Of a stretch of DNA of 40,951 nucleotides, positions 10,991 through 19,719 are shown piece by piece; position 1 is the stretch's first letter; each line of letters starts with the position of its first letter. The DNA is taken from positions 10,538,633-10,579,583 of the forward strand of contig BFEA01000001.1 in assembly GCA_003427395.1 (NCBI GenBank), in the 5' to 3' direction. This DNA is from Chara braunii. Taxonomy: Eukaryota; Streptophyta; Charophyceae; Charales; Characeae. Below the pieces are notes generated by a model. It was not told the origin of the DNA. It ran no database searches and saw only the letters and a program-made list of their open reading frames with translations. The translations under genes were made by a program, and so were the position numbers.

Positions 10991-11768
10991 AGGCCTGATA
11001 CATTTGTTGCAGTTGCACAGACTTACTCATTTGGAGACTCCACTGGCCAGGTTATTGCTGATGCGTTGCCTCAAGGCCCTATCTTTGGCCCTATCGTTAG
11101 GAATCTGCAGACTGATCCAAAATTTGAGCCAGACTATACCTTGACATCAGACCCCTTGTACACCATCAGTGAGGGGGAGGAACATTTGTGCATCCCTAAT
11201 GATGACAAGATCATAACTCACCCGATTTCAGCGAGTCATGATGTTCGTGGTCATTTTCGGTTTCTAAGACTTATGCTGCCCTGACCCAACACTTCTACTG
11301 GTCAAAGATGAAAGAGAACATACTCCACTACTTAGAGACTTGTGATGTGCCAAAGGAATAAGGTCCACAGATAACCTCCTATGGGACGGCTCAAACCCTT
11401 ACCTATCCTTGAAGGTCCATGTGAGTCTGTGTTCATTGATTTCACTGATTTGGGCAAGATCACCCCTCGTGGAATAAGACAGGTAATTGTTTGTGTAGAT
11501 CGCTTCTCTAAGTATGCAGAGTTTATCCCATTGCTTGTTGAGGCAAGAGTGCCTCTAGTTAGAGAGGTATTCTCTGAGAGGTGGGTGAGTGTCTATGGAC
11601 ACCCAACCTCGATTTTGAACAATAGAGACCCGTGTTTTGCAGCAATGAGTGGCGGTCCTTCTATCAAGACCATCTCCACTCTAGACTTCTGGCAGGCATC
11701 CTGAAGCCAATGGTCAGGCTGAAGTGATGAACCAGAACTTATCTCAGCTGCTGCACCCTGTGATCACT
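10991..11768 (+). pseudogene. E0 integrase remnant (zinc finger and partial core)
   Basis: The H2C2 finger is suggested by SHDVRGHF near 11235 and CDVPKE/CQRNK in neighbouring frames near 11340. The core follows from 11381: LKPLPILEGPCESVFIDFTDL (first catalytic Asp), VDRFSKYAEFIPL, HPTSILNNRDPCF (the second catalytic Asp of SDRD is Asn, AAT at 11621-11623) and HPEANGQAEVMNQ (catalytic Glu kept). Sequence homology stops at about 11768, where the direct repeat begins. The C-terminal DNA-binding part is absent. Confidence 0.75.
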
Positions 11769-11998
11769 AGCTCATCACACAGTGAAAAAATGAATATCGA
11801 ATTCAATTATGAAATTACCCCCGTCCTCCTCCAACCAATCTAGAGTACTTTATTCCAAGAATCACAACCGCATTGTCAACAACCCCGAACAACCAATACC
11901 AAATGTTCAACGAAGTATCCAGGAGTCTTCTTCTTCCTCCTCACCACCTCGTCACCCTCGCTATGGCTGCTGTACCAGCAGAACCCTCAAATTGTCAC
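11769..11998 (+). repeat. direct repeat, right copy (brackets element E0)
   Basis: This is the second copy of the repeat at 8610-8838, same orientation. It follows the truncated integrase directly and is followed by a palindrome-rich stretch. Confidence 0.8.
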
Positions 11999-12030
11999 AA
12001 CGAGCGAATCTGAACTACCGTCGTCCCCCA

Positions 12031-12173
12031 AACATAACGCATATGTGTTGTATTCGAGTTTTCCAAAACAACCGGTTTTCGGAAAGTTAGACCCTTTTCT
12101 TTGAATACAAGGGCACTTCGAATATAACACATATGTGTTCTATTCGAATAATACGCATATGCATTATATTTGA
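12031..12173. repeat. degenerate palindromic cluster (CATATGTGTTGTATTCG family)
   Basis: This 140 bp stretch has at least three diverged copies of a motif like ATAACGCATATGTGTTGTAT in alternating orientation (12033, about 12118-12138, about 12145-12170). Arms can pair with each other. The same motif forms a near-perfect hairpin at 12698-12776. Confidence 0.6.
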
Positions 12174-12304
12174 ATTTCACGAAGAGAAAATTGTTGTATT
12201 TGAAACCTTTCCNCCCCCCGCCCGAAGGTCAACGCCTGCTCCATTCTTGGCCTGGTGAACGGGACAGGCTCGTGCAGGCCCGTAATCACAGATTGCTGCT
12301 CGTG

Positions 12305-12335
12305 CTCTCTCTCTCTCTCTCTCCCTCTCTCTCTC
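12305..12335. repeat. (CT)n microsatellite
   Basis: A CT dinucleotide run of about 30 bases has one CCC interruption. Confidence 0.85.
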
Positions 12336-12697
12336 CGTGCACGAAGGCGCTTCTGACAGCCAAGAATGTGGCGCGGCCAAGAAAGGGAAAATATAAGAAA
12401 GCCACTCACCAAGGTCTCGCTGCACTACCGTGGTCACCGAGACAAAAAAGAAAGGGGTTGTATTTGTCCACGTTCTAGCGGAAGATTCATTCACATTTTG
12501 CACATTTGCTGAGGAGTGGAGCCAGGGCCCAAGTAGGGGAAAGGAATGAACCTCAACCCTGAACATGGAAAGGTACGTCGCTGTTTTACTTTTACCGTTT
12601 TGCCAAGGCTCTGAGGCCCCCAGCCCTGGTCTAGAACTGAGCCTACTCAGCCTGGACCCGACTCCCTTGTGCAGGCAAAGTTGGTCTCGTTCACTTG

Positions 12698-12776
12698 AAC
12701 ATAACGCATATGTGTTGTAAATGAATACAACACACAGTATGTGTTGTATTCGTTTACAACACATATGCGTTATGTT
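12698..12776. repeat. near-perfect palindrome (79 bp)
   Basis: The arms start AACATAACGCATATGTG at 12698 and end with the inverse complement at 12776. I can pair about 37 bp per arm with one mismatch around a short centre near 12737. The flanks show no convincing target duplication. It may be a palindromic MITE or a fold-back repeat. Confidence 0.8.
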
Positions 12777-13430
12777 GGCGGGAGGATGGTAACACCCTAA
12801 ACAATTTGCAGCTCCAGCTCAGCACCCGCAAGGGAGTGCAGCCCTGGAAATCCTAATGAAGAAGAAGATGACCATGCAAGTACGTCGACGAAACACATTC
12901 CCCGCGAGGAGGAACAACAAGAAGGCTGCCAACTGGAAGTGATGGCTGCGCCCCGAGCCCAACAACACATGTATTGTGGAAACTCCCGCAGCCCTGCACC
13001 CCTGTAGCAGCCTGCCCTTCAATCTCCAATCTCCACCTCCAGCTATGGCTACGCACCGAAGTAGAAGATGACCACGTCCAAAACAGCGCTGCTGCGCTCA
13101 ACTCCCGGACTGGCAGAGTTTCTCCAACAAAACAAACGACAAAAGACCTGAACCATTTCTGCCCACGACTTCTGGACTCCCAGACTCACTCACGACCCAG
13201 GGCACCGTAAAACACAGACCTACGGGCCTACAGAGGAAAAGCTGAAAAGGACAAAACTACGGGTCCTAGTGGTCTAAGCCTAAAGACAAGAGGGAACCCA
13301 GCAAATGACAGGTCAAGGGATCAAGACCTGCGGGCTCAGAACGGCAAGAAAACTAGCAAAACGACCGGGCAGTTATTGTACTCCACTGTAGCCTGCAAGT
13401 TCATTGCGTTCCTACCCTCTTGGGAAGCGA

Positions 13431-13955
13431 GGACCCCCCCTTCATAGGCTAAAACAATCGACTTGGCCGACTTAAGAAGTTATGTTCTCTTGTACCAGCG
13501 ATCTTCTGTATGCGGCTAGAAACAGAGCTTCACAAGATATTCACGGTTGGGGCTTGTGTCCCACTGGTCCAAAATCTCCTCAACTTCGTACCCTTTCCCA
13601 GGAATGGGTGGGCCGAATTGGGGAGGCCTGTCCAGATATGCATCCGCGGGTGTGAACGGCAGCGATTTGGATGCATGAAAGACCGGATAGGTCTTAAGGT
13701 GTGGAGGGACAGCAAGCATATAAGATGGACCAAACGGATCTGCCATGGACCAAAATACACAGGTAACAACTTCCTAGAAATGTCATGTTCATCAGACAGC
13801 TCAGATCTCTTCACCCAGACCCAATGCCCACGACGAATTGGAAAAGGCAATCTCTGTTTGTTAGCTTGCTCAATCATTCTCTTCTTTGACTAAAACATGT
13901 TAGTCCTCGCCTTCTCTAAGTCCTCCTCATAGCTTTTGGCAAATTTTGCAGTGCC
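13431..13955 (-). pseudogene. chromodomain-bearing integrase C-terminus (chromovirus fragment)
   Basis: The minus strand reads, in broken frames, TPGTAKFAKSYEEDLEKA, then MIEQANKQRLPFPIRRGHWVWVKRSEL...ISRKLLPVYFGPW, the integrase C-terminal SH3-like region. A shift at about 13745 gives DPFGPSYMLAVPPHLKTYPVFHASK. The end is a chromodomain: YEVEEILDQWDTSPNREYLVK, then DRWYK and KSAKSIVLAYE. Between GPW and DPFGP about 7-10 residues usually present are missing. Chromodomains steer integration of chromoviruses to marked chromatin. The classical YEVEEILD sequence is unlike the tails of E1-E3, so this is another subfamily. The rest of the element is not in the window. Confidence 0.8.
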
Positions 13956-14689
13956 AGGAGTGATCTTTAACTCCACAGTAATAGAGGTACTAAACCATAT
14001 GAACTCAAATTCTAACAAGAATGAATGCAAAACCATAGACACAAAGCACTTCAACGGAATGTTGTACACATATTACAAGACAGGCACACTTACCTGGAGG
14101 AATCTCTCCCAGAAATCTCGATGGGCTCTTTTGATGGCCCCCATCCAGCATTACATGGGTCACCTGATGTGCAGATAATCACAGGACACAAACAGGCACA
14201 ACCTTTTGTTGTTATGGTCGTGATCACAATAACGAGAACAATGAGAAGGAAGGTGAATAGCAAGAAGACCGAGAGATGAAGGTGGAGACATACAAAGACG
14301 ATTGTCAAGGCAAAGCTGAAGACAGATGAAGGCGGAGCTGATGACAAAGTCGGAAGTCAACTGTGAAGATGAAGACACAGGCAAAAATGAAATGCAAATG
14401 AAGGCACATGCATGGAAAAGAAGTACAACAACCATTGGGGTAAAGCCAACGGCAAAGGGGACAGGGAAGGGGAAGGGGATGCCGTAGACAAAGATGAAGA
14501 AAGACAATGGCAAGTGTAGCAAACAATACACAATGAGTTGTGCGTGAACATTCCTTAGCCAATGATGAAGATGCAGACAAAGGAAAAGATGAAAATGGGA
14601 TTGAAAGTTTATGCGAGGGAAAAAAAGTACAACAACAATCAGGGTAAAGGCAGGGTGGGGCGGATATCACGGTTGGTATGGTTCCGCTT

Positions 14690-14855
14690 TTACACCGTGT
14701 CCTGGCTGTAGTGGTTACGATACTTGGCTCTTGAGGCCGAGGACGCCGGTTCGAGTCTGTGCTTGCACGGAGGAGGGCTCAAGCCCGGAGGTACTGACGG
14801 TTCGAGTCTGTGCTTGCACGGAGGAGGGCTCAAGCCCGGAGGTACTGATCCAATG
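14690..14855 (+). mobile_element. tRNA-derived SINE-like sequence with A and B boxes
   Basis: TGGCTGTAGTGG at 14703-14714 fits a pol III A box and GGTTCGAGTC at 14748-14757 fits a B box, about 45 bases apart as in a tRNA gene. An anticodon-arm-like hairpin (CTTGGCTCTTGAGG region, 14723-14740) lies between them and resembles tRNA-Lys(CTT) or a similar tRNA. The T stem and acceptor stem do not pair well, so this is not a functional tRNA. It appears as a ~186 bp insert within a duplicated block, which supports SINE insertion. The exact ends are uncertain. Confidence 0.6.
14748..14849 (+). repeat. 51 bp tandem repeat carrying a duplicated B box
   Basis: Two identical or near-identical 51 bp units (14748-14798, 14799-14849) each start with GGTTCGAGTCTGTGCTTGCA. 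The pol III B box is therefore present twice. Confidence 0.9.
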
Positions 14856-14949
14856 ACAAACGGGATGGGGAAGCCATAGACAAAGATGAAGAAAGAGCAC
14901 GACAAGTGTGACGAACAAAACACAATGAGTTGCTTGGGAACATTCATTG

Positions 14950-15629
14950 ATTATGGGTGCAACGAATCACTCTTATTCATCTTATTGCAACTACTTCTTA
15001 CCGCTCAATTCACTTGAAAAGACATTGAGTCACATTCAATTCACATGTTTACGTGTCACAAGGGTTGTTCTCTGACTGTGGTTCTCCCAAGTGAATCCCA
15101 ATTACATCTGGGGCAAAAGAAAGAGTACAGGCAGGCTTGAGGAAGAAGCCCTCATTCAAGCTCCAAATCAGGACGCATACTCTAACATTTAAATTCTAAT
15201 AAAGAGATTTATACACTCACCAAATTGCGGAGATGAGGGGTTGCCAGGTTGCTTTTCACTAGGATGGAAAAACCAAAGCACAGCGTGTCTGCCAAACTAA
15301 CATGCCAGGAAGACAGTCTCCACGTGAAGAAACCTTGCTTGCTATCTGTGGCTAAGAACCACAAGGAGAGAGAAATACTAGCTAGAGTGAAAATCACTGA
15401 AAAGTATGTGTTGCACACTGTTGGTACTGCGACGCTCAAGGCCTCGGTAAGCCCTTTTGGGCCTGTTCAGCAAGTAAGGCCACCTTCACTTAGGGCGGCC
15501 TGATAAGTTACGTGAGGCCTATTTTTGCGTTCTCTGCAAACTGGGGAAAATCAGACAGTTACGCTGCATCAGTTGGTTGAGTGAGCCCATGCCGTGCGTA
15601 ACATCTGTTTCGGGCTTCTAGGCCCTTCC
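14950..15629. other. non-coding stretch, no gene recognised
   Basis: There are short open frames only (for example 15249-15503 plus) and none has a recognisable domain or codon pattern. Confidence 0.4.
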
Positions 15630-16215
15630 TGAAAGAATTGGAGGCTGGCCCTGGGCCAGACACGGGTCACAAACTGTACACAGCACGCCTGGCAGTTGGA
15701 CATGCCTAACTGCCAGAGGCCTTGCGGAATTTTCCTCTGGGACAGAGGCCCAGCGACTTGGGGCCTACCGGACGCTTCTGGGCAGAGGCTCAGACTAGCC
15801 AGGCAGCTCACGACTGGCAGCCACTTTCCATAAGGAAAGGGCCTGGCCACTGGCTGGGCATTCGGGCACTCGCTGCTTCAAGCGTAAGCGCTGCTGCGCT
15901 AGCTTCTGATGCGAGTGGCCTACACGCTCACGGGCGAGCAGGGTTGAACGCAGGCAGCCATAGCCAGGCTTGCCTGCTCATTGCTGGATGACACGCATGG
16001 TGGTCTTCGGGCGCATGTGGCATCTATGTGGTGGATCGAGGTTGTGAATGTGGCGAGGACATACCTGGTGCTTGATGCGGATGGCGTTGGCCGGGATCTG
16101 CTCATACTTCGGAAAGCTGTTGACGTCACCGGCGGCATTGTAGATAGGCTAGATAGGATCTGCCAGTTGTAGTCTGGGCGCCGAGCGCCACTTCGAGGAA
16201 CGACATTGGTTCATG
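15630..16215 (+). repeat. dispersed repeat, copy A
   Basis: About 0.55 kb shares ordered blocks with 32625-33200 in the same orientation. The blocks are GGAGGCTG(G)CC, a CTTTCCATAAGGAAAGGGCCTGGCC-like block, GTGGTCTTCGGG, ACCTGGTG, GTTGACGTCA, TGTAGATAGGCTAGATAGG, and GGGCGCCGAGCGCCA or its variant. It is GC-rich and non-coding. It could be a solo LTR or another non-autonomous element. Confidence 0.6.
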
Positions 16216-16730
16216 GATGATGATGACGAGACTATTTCAACATTGTCATTTGTGAGCTCTGCTCTGCTCTTATTTGGTGTATTTCGTGTTGCAATTCGTT
16301 TTTCGAGGTCACGACTATCTGGTTTCATATGTATGATGTGGCTTGGCTTCTGTATTTCACTATCACTCAGTTTCCTTGCAGTACGAATCACCACTACCAA
16401 AATCAGATGGCAAAATTCATTCAAGAACTGGCCCAACTGGGTCAGAGCGAGTCTCGGGCCATGCCGGCCGGTTCAGTGCCAACTTTAGTCAAGAATAACC
16501 CCCCAAAAAGAAACCAATGCAATGATTCTCAAGTCAATCACCCACGACCTCGCACACACATGCAATGAGCAACCAGATGAGTGTTCACACTTGGAAGCAA
16601 TAGCCATGACACAAAATCAAATAGGAGATTGAAACTCAAATTGTCTTTATTATACAAAGAAAGCGTACATGTCTCCTGCGGTCCCTGCCGCTCAGACAGT
16701 GCCAGGCTCGAATCAGGTACCCACTACCCC

Positions 16731-16733
<3 letters not shown>
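16216..16733. other. non-coding stretch flanking element E1
   Basis: AT-rich intergenic-looking DNA without a recognisable gene. It is the left flank into which E1 and its neighbouring microsatellite are placed. Confidence 0.4.

Positions 16734-16819
<86 letters not shown>
16734..16819. repeat. (CT)43 microsatellite
   Basis: An uninterrupted CT dinucleotide array of 86 bases ends 45 bases before the 5' LTR of E1. Confidence 0.95.
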
Positions 16820-16822
<3 letters not shown>

Positions 16823-16860
16823 CTGCTTTGGATTGCTCCCTGAATACACCCGTGCAGATC

Positions 16861-16864
16861 AGAC
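16861..16864. other. E1 target-site duplication, left (AGAC)
   Basis: AGAC precedes the TG of the 5' LTR and recurs at 26549-26552 after the CA of the 3' LTR. Confidence 0.6.
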
Positions 16865-17020
16865 TGAAACGGTTTTCACATTTGCGGTAGCAGACGCAAA
16901 CCTCGCCCTTACCCGTGTACAGTACCAATTGACCCGTGGTAAGTCGTAGCTGCTACAGTACCAAGAGGTCAATGTAGGTCATAGCTGCTACAGTACCGAA
17001 AGGTCATATAGGCTAGACTA

Positions 17021-17126
17021 CCGTCTTCACCCGAATACAACGTACAGTCATCATTGCTGTATCTACACTCGAAGTTGCCCCAGAATACAGCTATAATGAC
17101 CGCACGTTGTATTCGGGTGAAGACGG
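17021..17126. mobile_element. 106 bp MITE in E1 5' LTR, TA target duplication
   Basis: Inverted termini beginning CCGTCTTCACCCGAATACAA (23 bp or more, perfect) bound a 106 bp palindromic insert flanked by TA on both sides (17019-17020, 17127-17128). The 3' LTR has the uninterrupted sequence GACTAGGCCCC at 25877-25887, the exact empty site. TA duplication and terminal repeats are typical of Tc1/mariner-type (Stowaway-like) MITEs, although the terminal sequence itself is not the classical Stowaway end. Confidence 0.88.
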
Positions 17127-17185
17127 TAGGCCCCTCCGGAACAGTCTACTCTGCCCCTTCGTGAGTCCTAGCTAGCAATCCGTAG

Positions 17186-17233
17186 GCAAGTGGGCAAGTG
17201 GGCAAGTGGGCAAGTGGGCAAGTGGGCAAGTGG
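17186..17233 (+). repeat. 8 bp minisatellite, six copies (5' LTR)
   Basis: GCAAGTGG is repeated six times in tandem. The corresponding place in the 3' LTR (25938-25953) has two copies. Confidence 0.95.
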
Positions 17234-17359
17234 GCAGTCTAACTCAGCCCAGTCAGCAGTACCCAGTCCCGGTGGCACTGTGTCAAGTCAGCGAGTACCA
17301 TGTGGGACTGTGTGCACCCCAGGGCCAGGGTCCAAGGGCAGACCTTCGACAATCCGAAG

Positions 17360-17366
17360 TATAAAT
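17360..17366 (+). promoter_or_regulatory. E1 5' LTR TATA box
   Basis: TATAAAT lies in a conserved context in both LTRs (17360-17366 and 26080-26086), about 450 bases before the LTR end. It is the most likely pol II promoter element for the genomic RNA. The transcription start is not visible. Confidence 0.5.
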
Positions 17367-17815
17367 CAAGAGGCAGCAATCAGTCATTCATTCATTCTGC
17401 CTGTGAGCCATGTGGAAGCACTGTCGGAGTGTCTTGTGTACGGAGATCTGCAGGTGCCCGTAGACTAAGAGGGCTAAGAGGAGGAAGATCGGCCATAGCC
17501 GATAGTCAGTCAGTAGAGCAGGAAGCCGCCAAGTGAGAGAGTCAGTAGGCGTTAGTGTCTATGTGTGTGTAGAGTGAGTTTGTGTGTACGTGTGAAGTGT
17601 ATGTGTGTGTGCGGAACATCCAGGGAGATCCAGGGTGTGTGTACGAACCAGTTGCTGGGAGTGTGGTGTACAGCCATAGCCGTACTAGACAAGTTTGAAT
17701 CTGAACTGCATTCTTGGCTACGTTAACTCTGAGCTTTGTGTGGGCGCAAGTCGCCAGCTTGATCGTCATTTGTTTGTACGCATGTTGAGTATCGAGAAAG
17801 GCGAGTCTGATTGCA

Positions 17816-17829
17816 TTGGTATTGGAGCT
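17816..17829 (+). other. E1 primer-binding site (initiator tRNA-Met type)
   Basis: TTGGTATTGGAGCTG follows the LTR end by one base. It resembles TGGTATCAGAGC, the usual plant site for initiator tRNA-Met priming, with two changes. Confidence 0.7.
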
Positions 17830-18666
17830 GGTTCACGCTTTTCCGTACGTCGTCGTCGTCGCCACGGAGGGAGATAGCTAATGTCATCGTCGTCATCACC
17901 GACGGGTGCTGAAGGAGTAGAAGAGTGCCCTGTCCGCTTGCCACATCAGCGATCGTGCGCCCGAAGGAGGGAGGAGAGGCGCCCAGCATCTGCGCGCCAA
18001 CGTGCGCGCTTGTTTCCCGCCACGCGCCGCTGTGCGCCGTTACTCCCCGCGCGTTCGCTGCCTTGCACGCGCTGCCCGCCATTCCGTGCGCAATCTGCCT
18101 TGATTGTATGCCCGCTGTGCGTCGCTATTGCTGTGCGCTAGCTACCATTGCGCGCGCCAGACTTGGGCGCCTTGTTGCGCAAAAGACGTTATCCCGCGTG
18201 CTTACGTGATCGTGCGCTTGCTTAGCTGCGCTCTGACGTCGTAAACCGTGCGCACTGTTGCCCGCTGTCTCGCGCCCCCCCCCGCTGTATTGCACACTAG
18301 TTTTATGCGCGCGTAGGTATCACACACTTGCCACGGCGCCGGTGCTGCTTGGCGCTACTGCACGCTGTCGCGCACTGACAGATTGCGCACTCGGTTATGC
18401 GCGCTAGTTGCCAGTCAACATGTACGTGGTCGAGAGAGAGATCGCGCATTCACGCACGTGCGTCCAAGTTCGGATCATCGCCCAAGTCCACCATGCGTTA
18501 CCGAAGAGGAAGGGTCCTGGCGCGAAGAGAAGGGCTGCTGCGCAATTGAAGAAGAAGATTGTCGCTCGTAAAGAGAGCTGCTGCACCACGAAGTAAGCGG
18601 GCGGTCATAGCCGCTGTACCTGCAAGTAGGAAACGATGAACGACGAACGCTGAAGATATATACGAT

Positions 18667-18687
18667 AGAGAGAGAGAGAGAGAGAGG
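18667..18687. repeat. (GA)n microsatellite
   Basis: A GA dinucleotide run of about 21 bases in the E1 leader. Confidence 0.85.
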
Positions 18688-18921
18688 GCCTGAGCGATAC
18701 AAGATCGGTTGTGTTCCCCACGAAGAAGAAAGGAGGCGGCCATAGCCGCTGAGCTCGGACCGAACAAGGAAGAAGAAGACCGGGAGTGACGAAGAAGTTG
18801 ACGAAGAAGAGTAGAAAAAGCCATAGCCAAGGTGGGCGAAGAAGAAGAGAGAAGGGGGAGGAGAGAGAGAAAGTGGTTGGTGAAAGAGAAGCGTCGGCAG
18901 CCATAGCCGAGGGTTAGAGAG

Positions 18922-19020
18922 TTGACCGGTGGGGTTGACCAAGTTTGACTGGCCGTTGACCAGCATTGACCAGAGGCTGTTGACCAGCATTGACCAGAGG
19001 CTGTTGACCACGATTTTGAC
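18922..19020 (+). promoter_or_regulatory. cluster of nine TTGAC (W-box-like) motifs with 24 bp tandem repeat
   Basis: Nine TTGAC cores occur in the same orientation in about 100 bases. Eight are followed by C and one (18945) by T, so all nine fit TTGAC[C/T]. Part of the cluster is a 24 bp tandem repeat (18955-18978, 18979-19002) with a partial third copy. TTGAC[C/T] is the binding core of plant WRKY transcription factors. A regulatory role is inference. Confidence 0.45.
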
Positions 19021-19719
19021 CAAGCTGGAGTCGGTATAATCTCGCCAAGCCTTCAGCCTACCCCCTCGCCCTATGGATGTGCACTACTTGCTGAGTCTGT
19101 CTGTCTCTTCTTTCTGCATTGAGTCACACTTCTGTCCAGGTGATAGGAATCCGTGCATGTGGTCAAAGAGTTACGTTGACCAAACCTACACGGGCTGAGT
19201 AGGGCTCAAGTCCATGTCTAACGACTGACACGTCCCAGAGGCCTAACCCTCCCAACCGGTACAGACCGGCGGGCTGCTCAGTGTGGCATGGTAGGCCCAA
19301 AATCCGAGTTGTGGGCTGTACAACCAACTGTCTAAGTCTTGAGAGAATTCTGCTGATCACGTCGTCCTGACTGCGACGTTACAGAATTCCTGAGGAGTTA
19401 TGGGGAATCTCCTTAAATGCCTCCTGATCAGCAATAGAGTTTTGTAGTGACATCCTTAGAGTAGGCCAGGCTAGTGACCCTAGTTAACAGGGTCTGATCC
19501 GGAGTGAAAGCCAGGTGGGATTGGTTGCTGGTGCATGGTGCACTGGGATCTGGAAAGTTTTCGTGACAGTGGTGGCAAAATCTTCCATCAGTTGTGGTAA
19601 CCTGGCTGGATCAAAGGAAAGGATTATGTGGTCCTTACAGCGTCAGTTAGTTAGTTAGTTAGTGGGTGGAAGTCTAAGTGGTGAGGAGTGGAACTTTCAC
19701 TGGTTGTGCGCCTTTCACC

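Larger units (their letters stand above)
8880..11768 (+). mobile_element. decayed Ty3/gypsy retrotransposon (E0)
   Basis: Plus-strand remnants appear in the Ty3/gypsy order: gag zinc-knuckle end, aspartic protease, RT, RNase H, integrase zinc finger and integrase core. The N-terminal gag and the integrase C-terminus are missing. Stops and frameshifts are very dense in RT. Key residues are changed: DSGA is DCGA, YLDD is YLYD, the RNase H TDAS is TNAS, and the integrase SDRD is NNRD. It is more diverged from the other three gypsy copies of this window than they are from each other. Confidence 0.85.
12180..13430. other. non-coding stretch, no gene recognised
   Basis: The stretch contains an ambiguous base (12213), a CT microsatellite, the palindrome at 12698-12776 and short frames without recognisable domains. 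Nothing else could be supported. Confidence 0.45.
14416..14947 (+). repeat. imperfect tandem duplication interrupted by SINE-like insertion
   Basis: Blocks near 14416 (GAAGTACAACAACCATTGGG) and 14477-14555 recur near 14624 and 14869-14947. The first pair is about 206 bp apart and the second about 392 bp apart. The extra ~186 bp in the second copy equals the SINE-like insert, so a tandem duplication preceded the insertion. Confidence 0.65.
16865..17815 (+). repeat. E1 5' LTR
   Basis: This is a 951 bp LTR homologous to 25590-26548. Relative to the 3' LTR it lacks a ~150 bp block after CAATTGAC, carries a 106 bp MITE (17021-17126) and has six instead of two copies of an 8 bp repeat. It ends in CA directly before the primer-binding site. 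A TATAAAT box is at 17360-17366. Confidence 0.92.
17830..19719 (+). other. E1 5' leader, about 1.9 kb
   Basis: This is a long untranslated region between the primer-binding site and the gag ATG. It contains a GC-rich, GCGC-laden part (about 17960-18400), a GA microsatellite (18667-18687), several GCCATAGCC palindromes, a cluster of TTGAC motifs (18922-19020) and a short (TTAG)n run near 19646-19662. Open frames here are antisense or low complexity and none is a convincing gene. Confidence 0.6.

Noticed and set aside
14690-14790. Functional tRNA gene
   Set aside because: A and B boxes are present, but the acceptor and T stems do not pair.
16669-16949. Open frames of Ser-Leu repeats across the CT tract
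   Set aside because: They are direct translation of the (CT)43 microsatellite and not a gene.
17186-17233. CRISPR-like short repeats GCAAGTGG
   Set aside because: Contiguous 8 bp minisatellite without spacers inside an LTR.
17881-18209. Arg/Ala-rich frames in the GC-rich leader
   Set aside because: Overlapping frames in several registers caused by GCGC-rich composition. No codon signal.
19325-19385. Second hammerhead-like fold in the E1 leader
   Set aside because: CTGATCA and GTTACAG are near-matches, but the invariant G8 and the GAAA box are missing. At best it is a decayed relic and may be chance.
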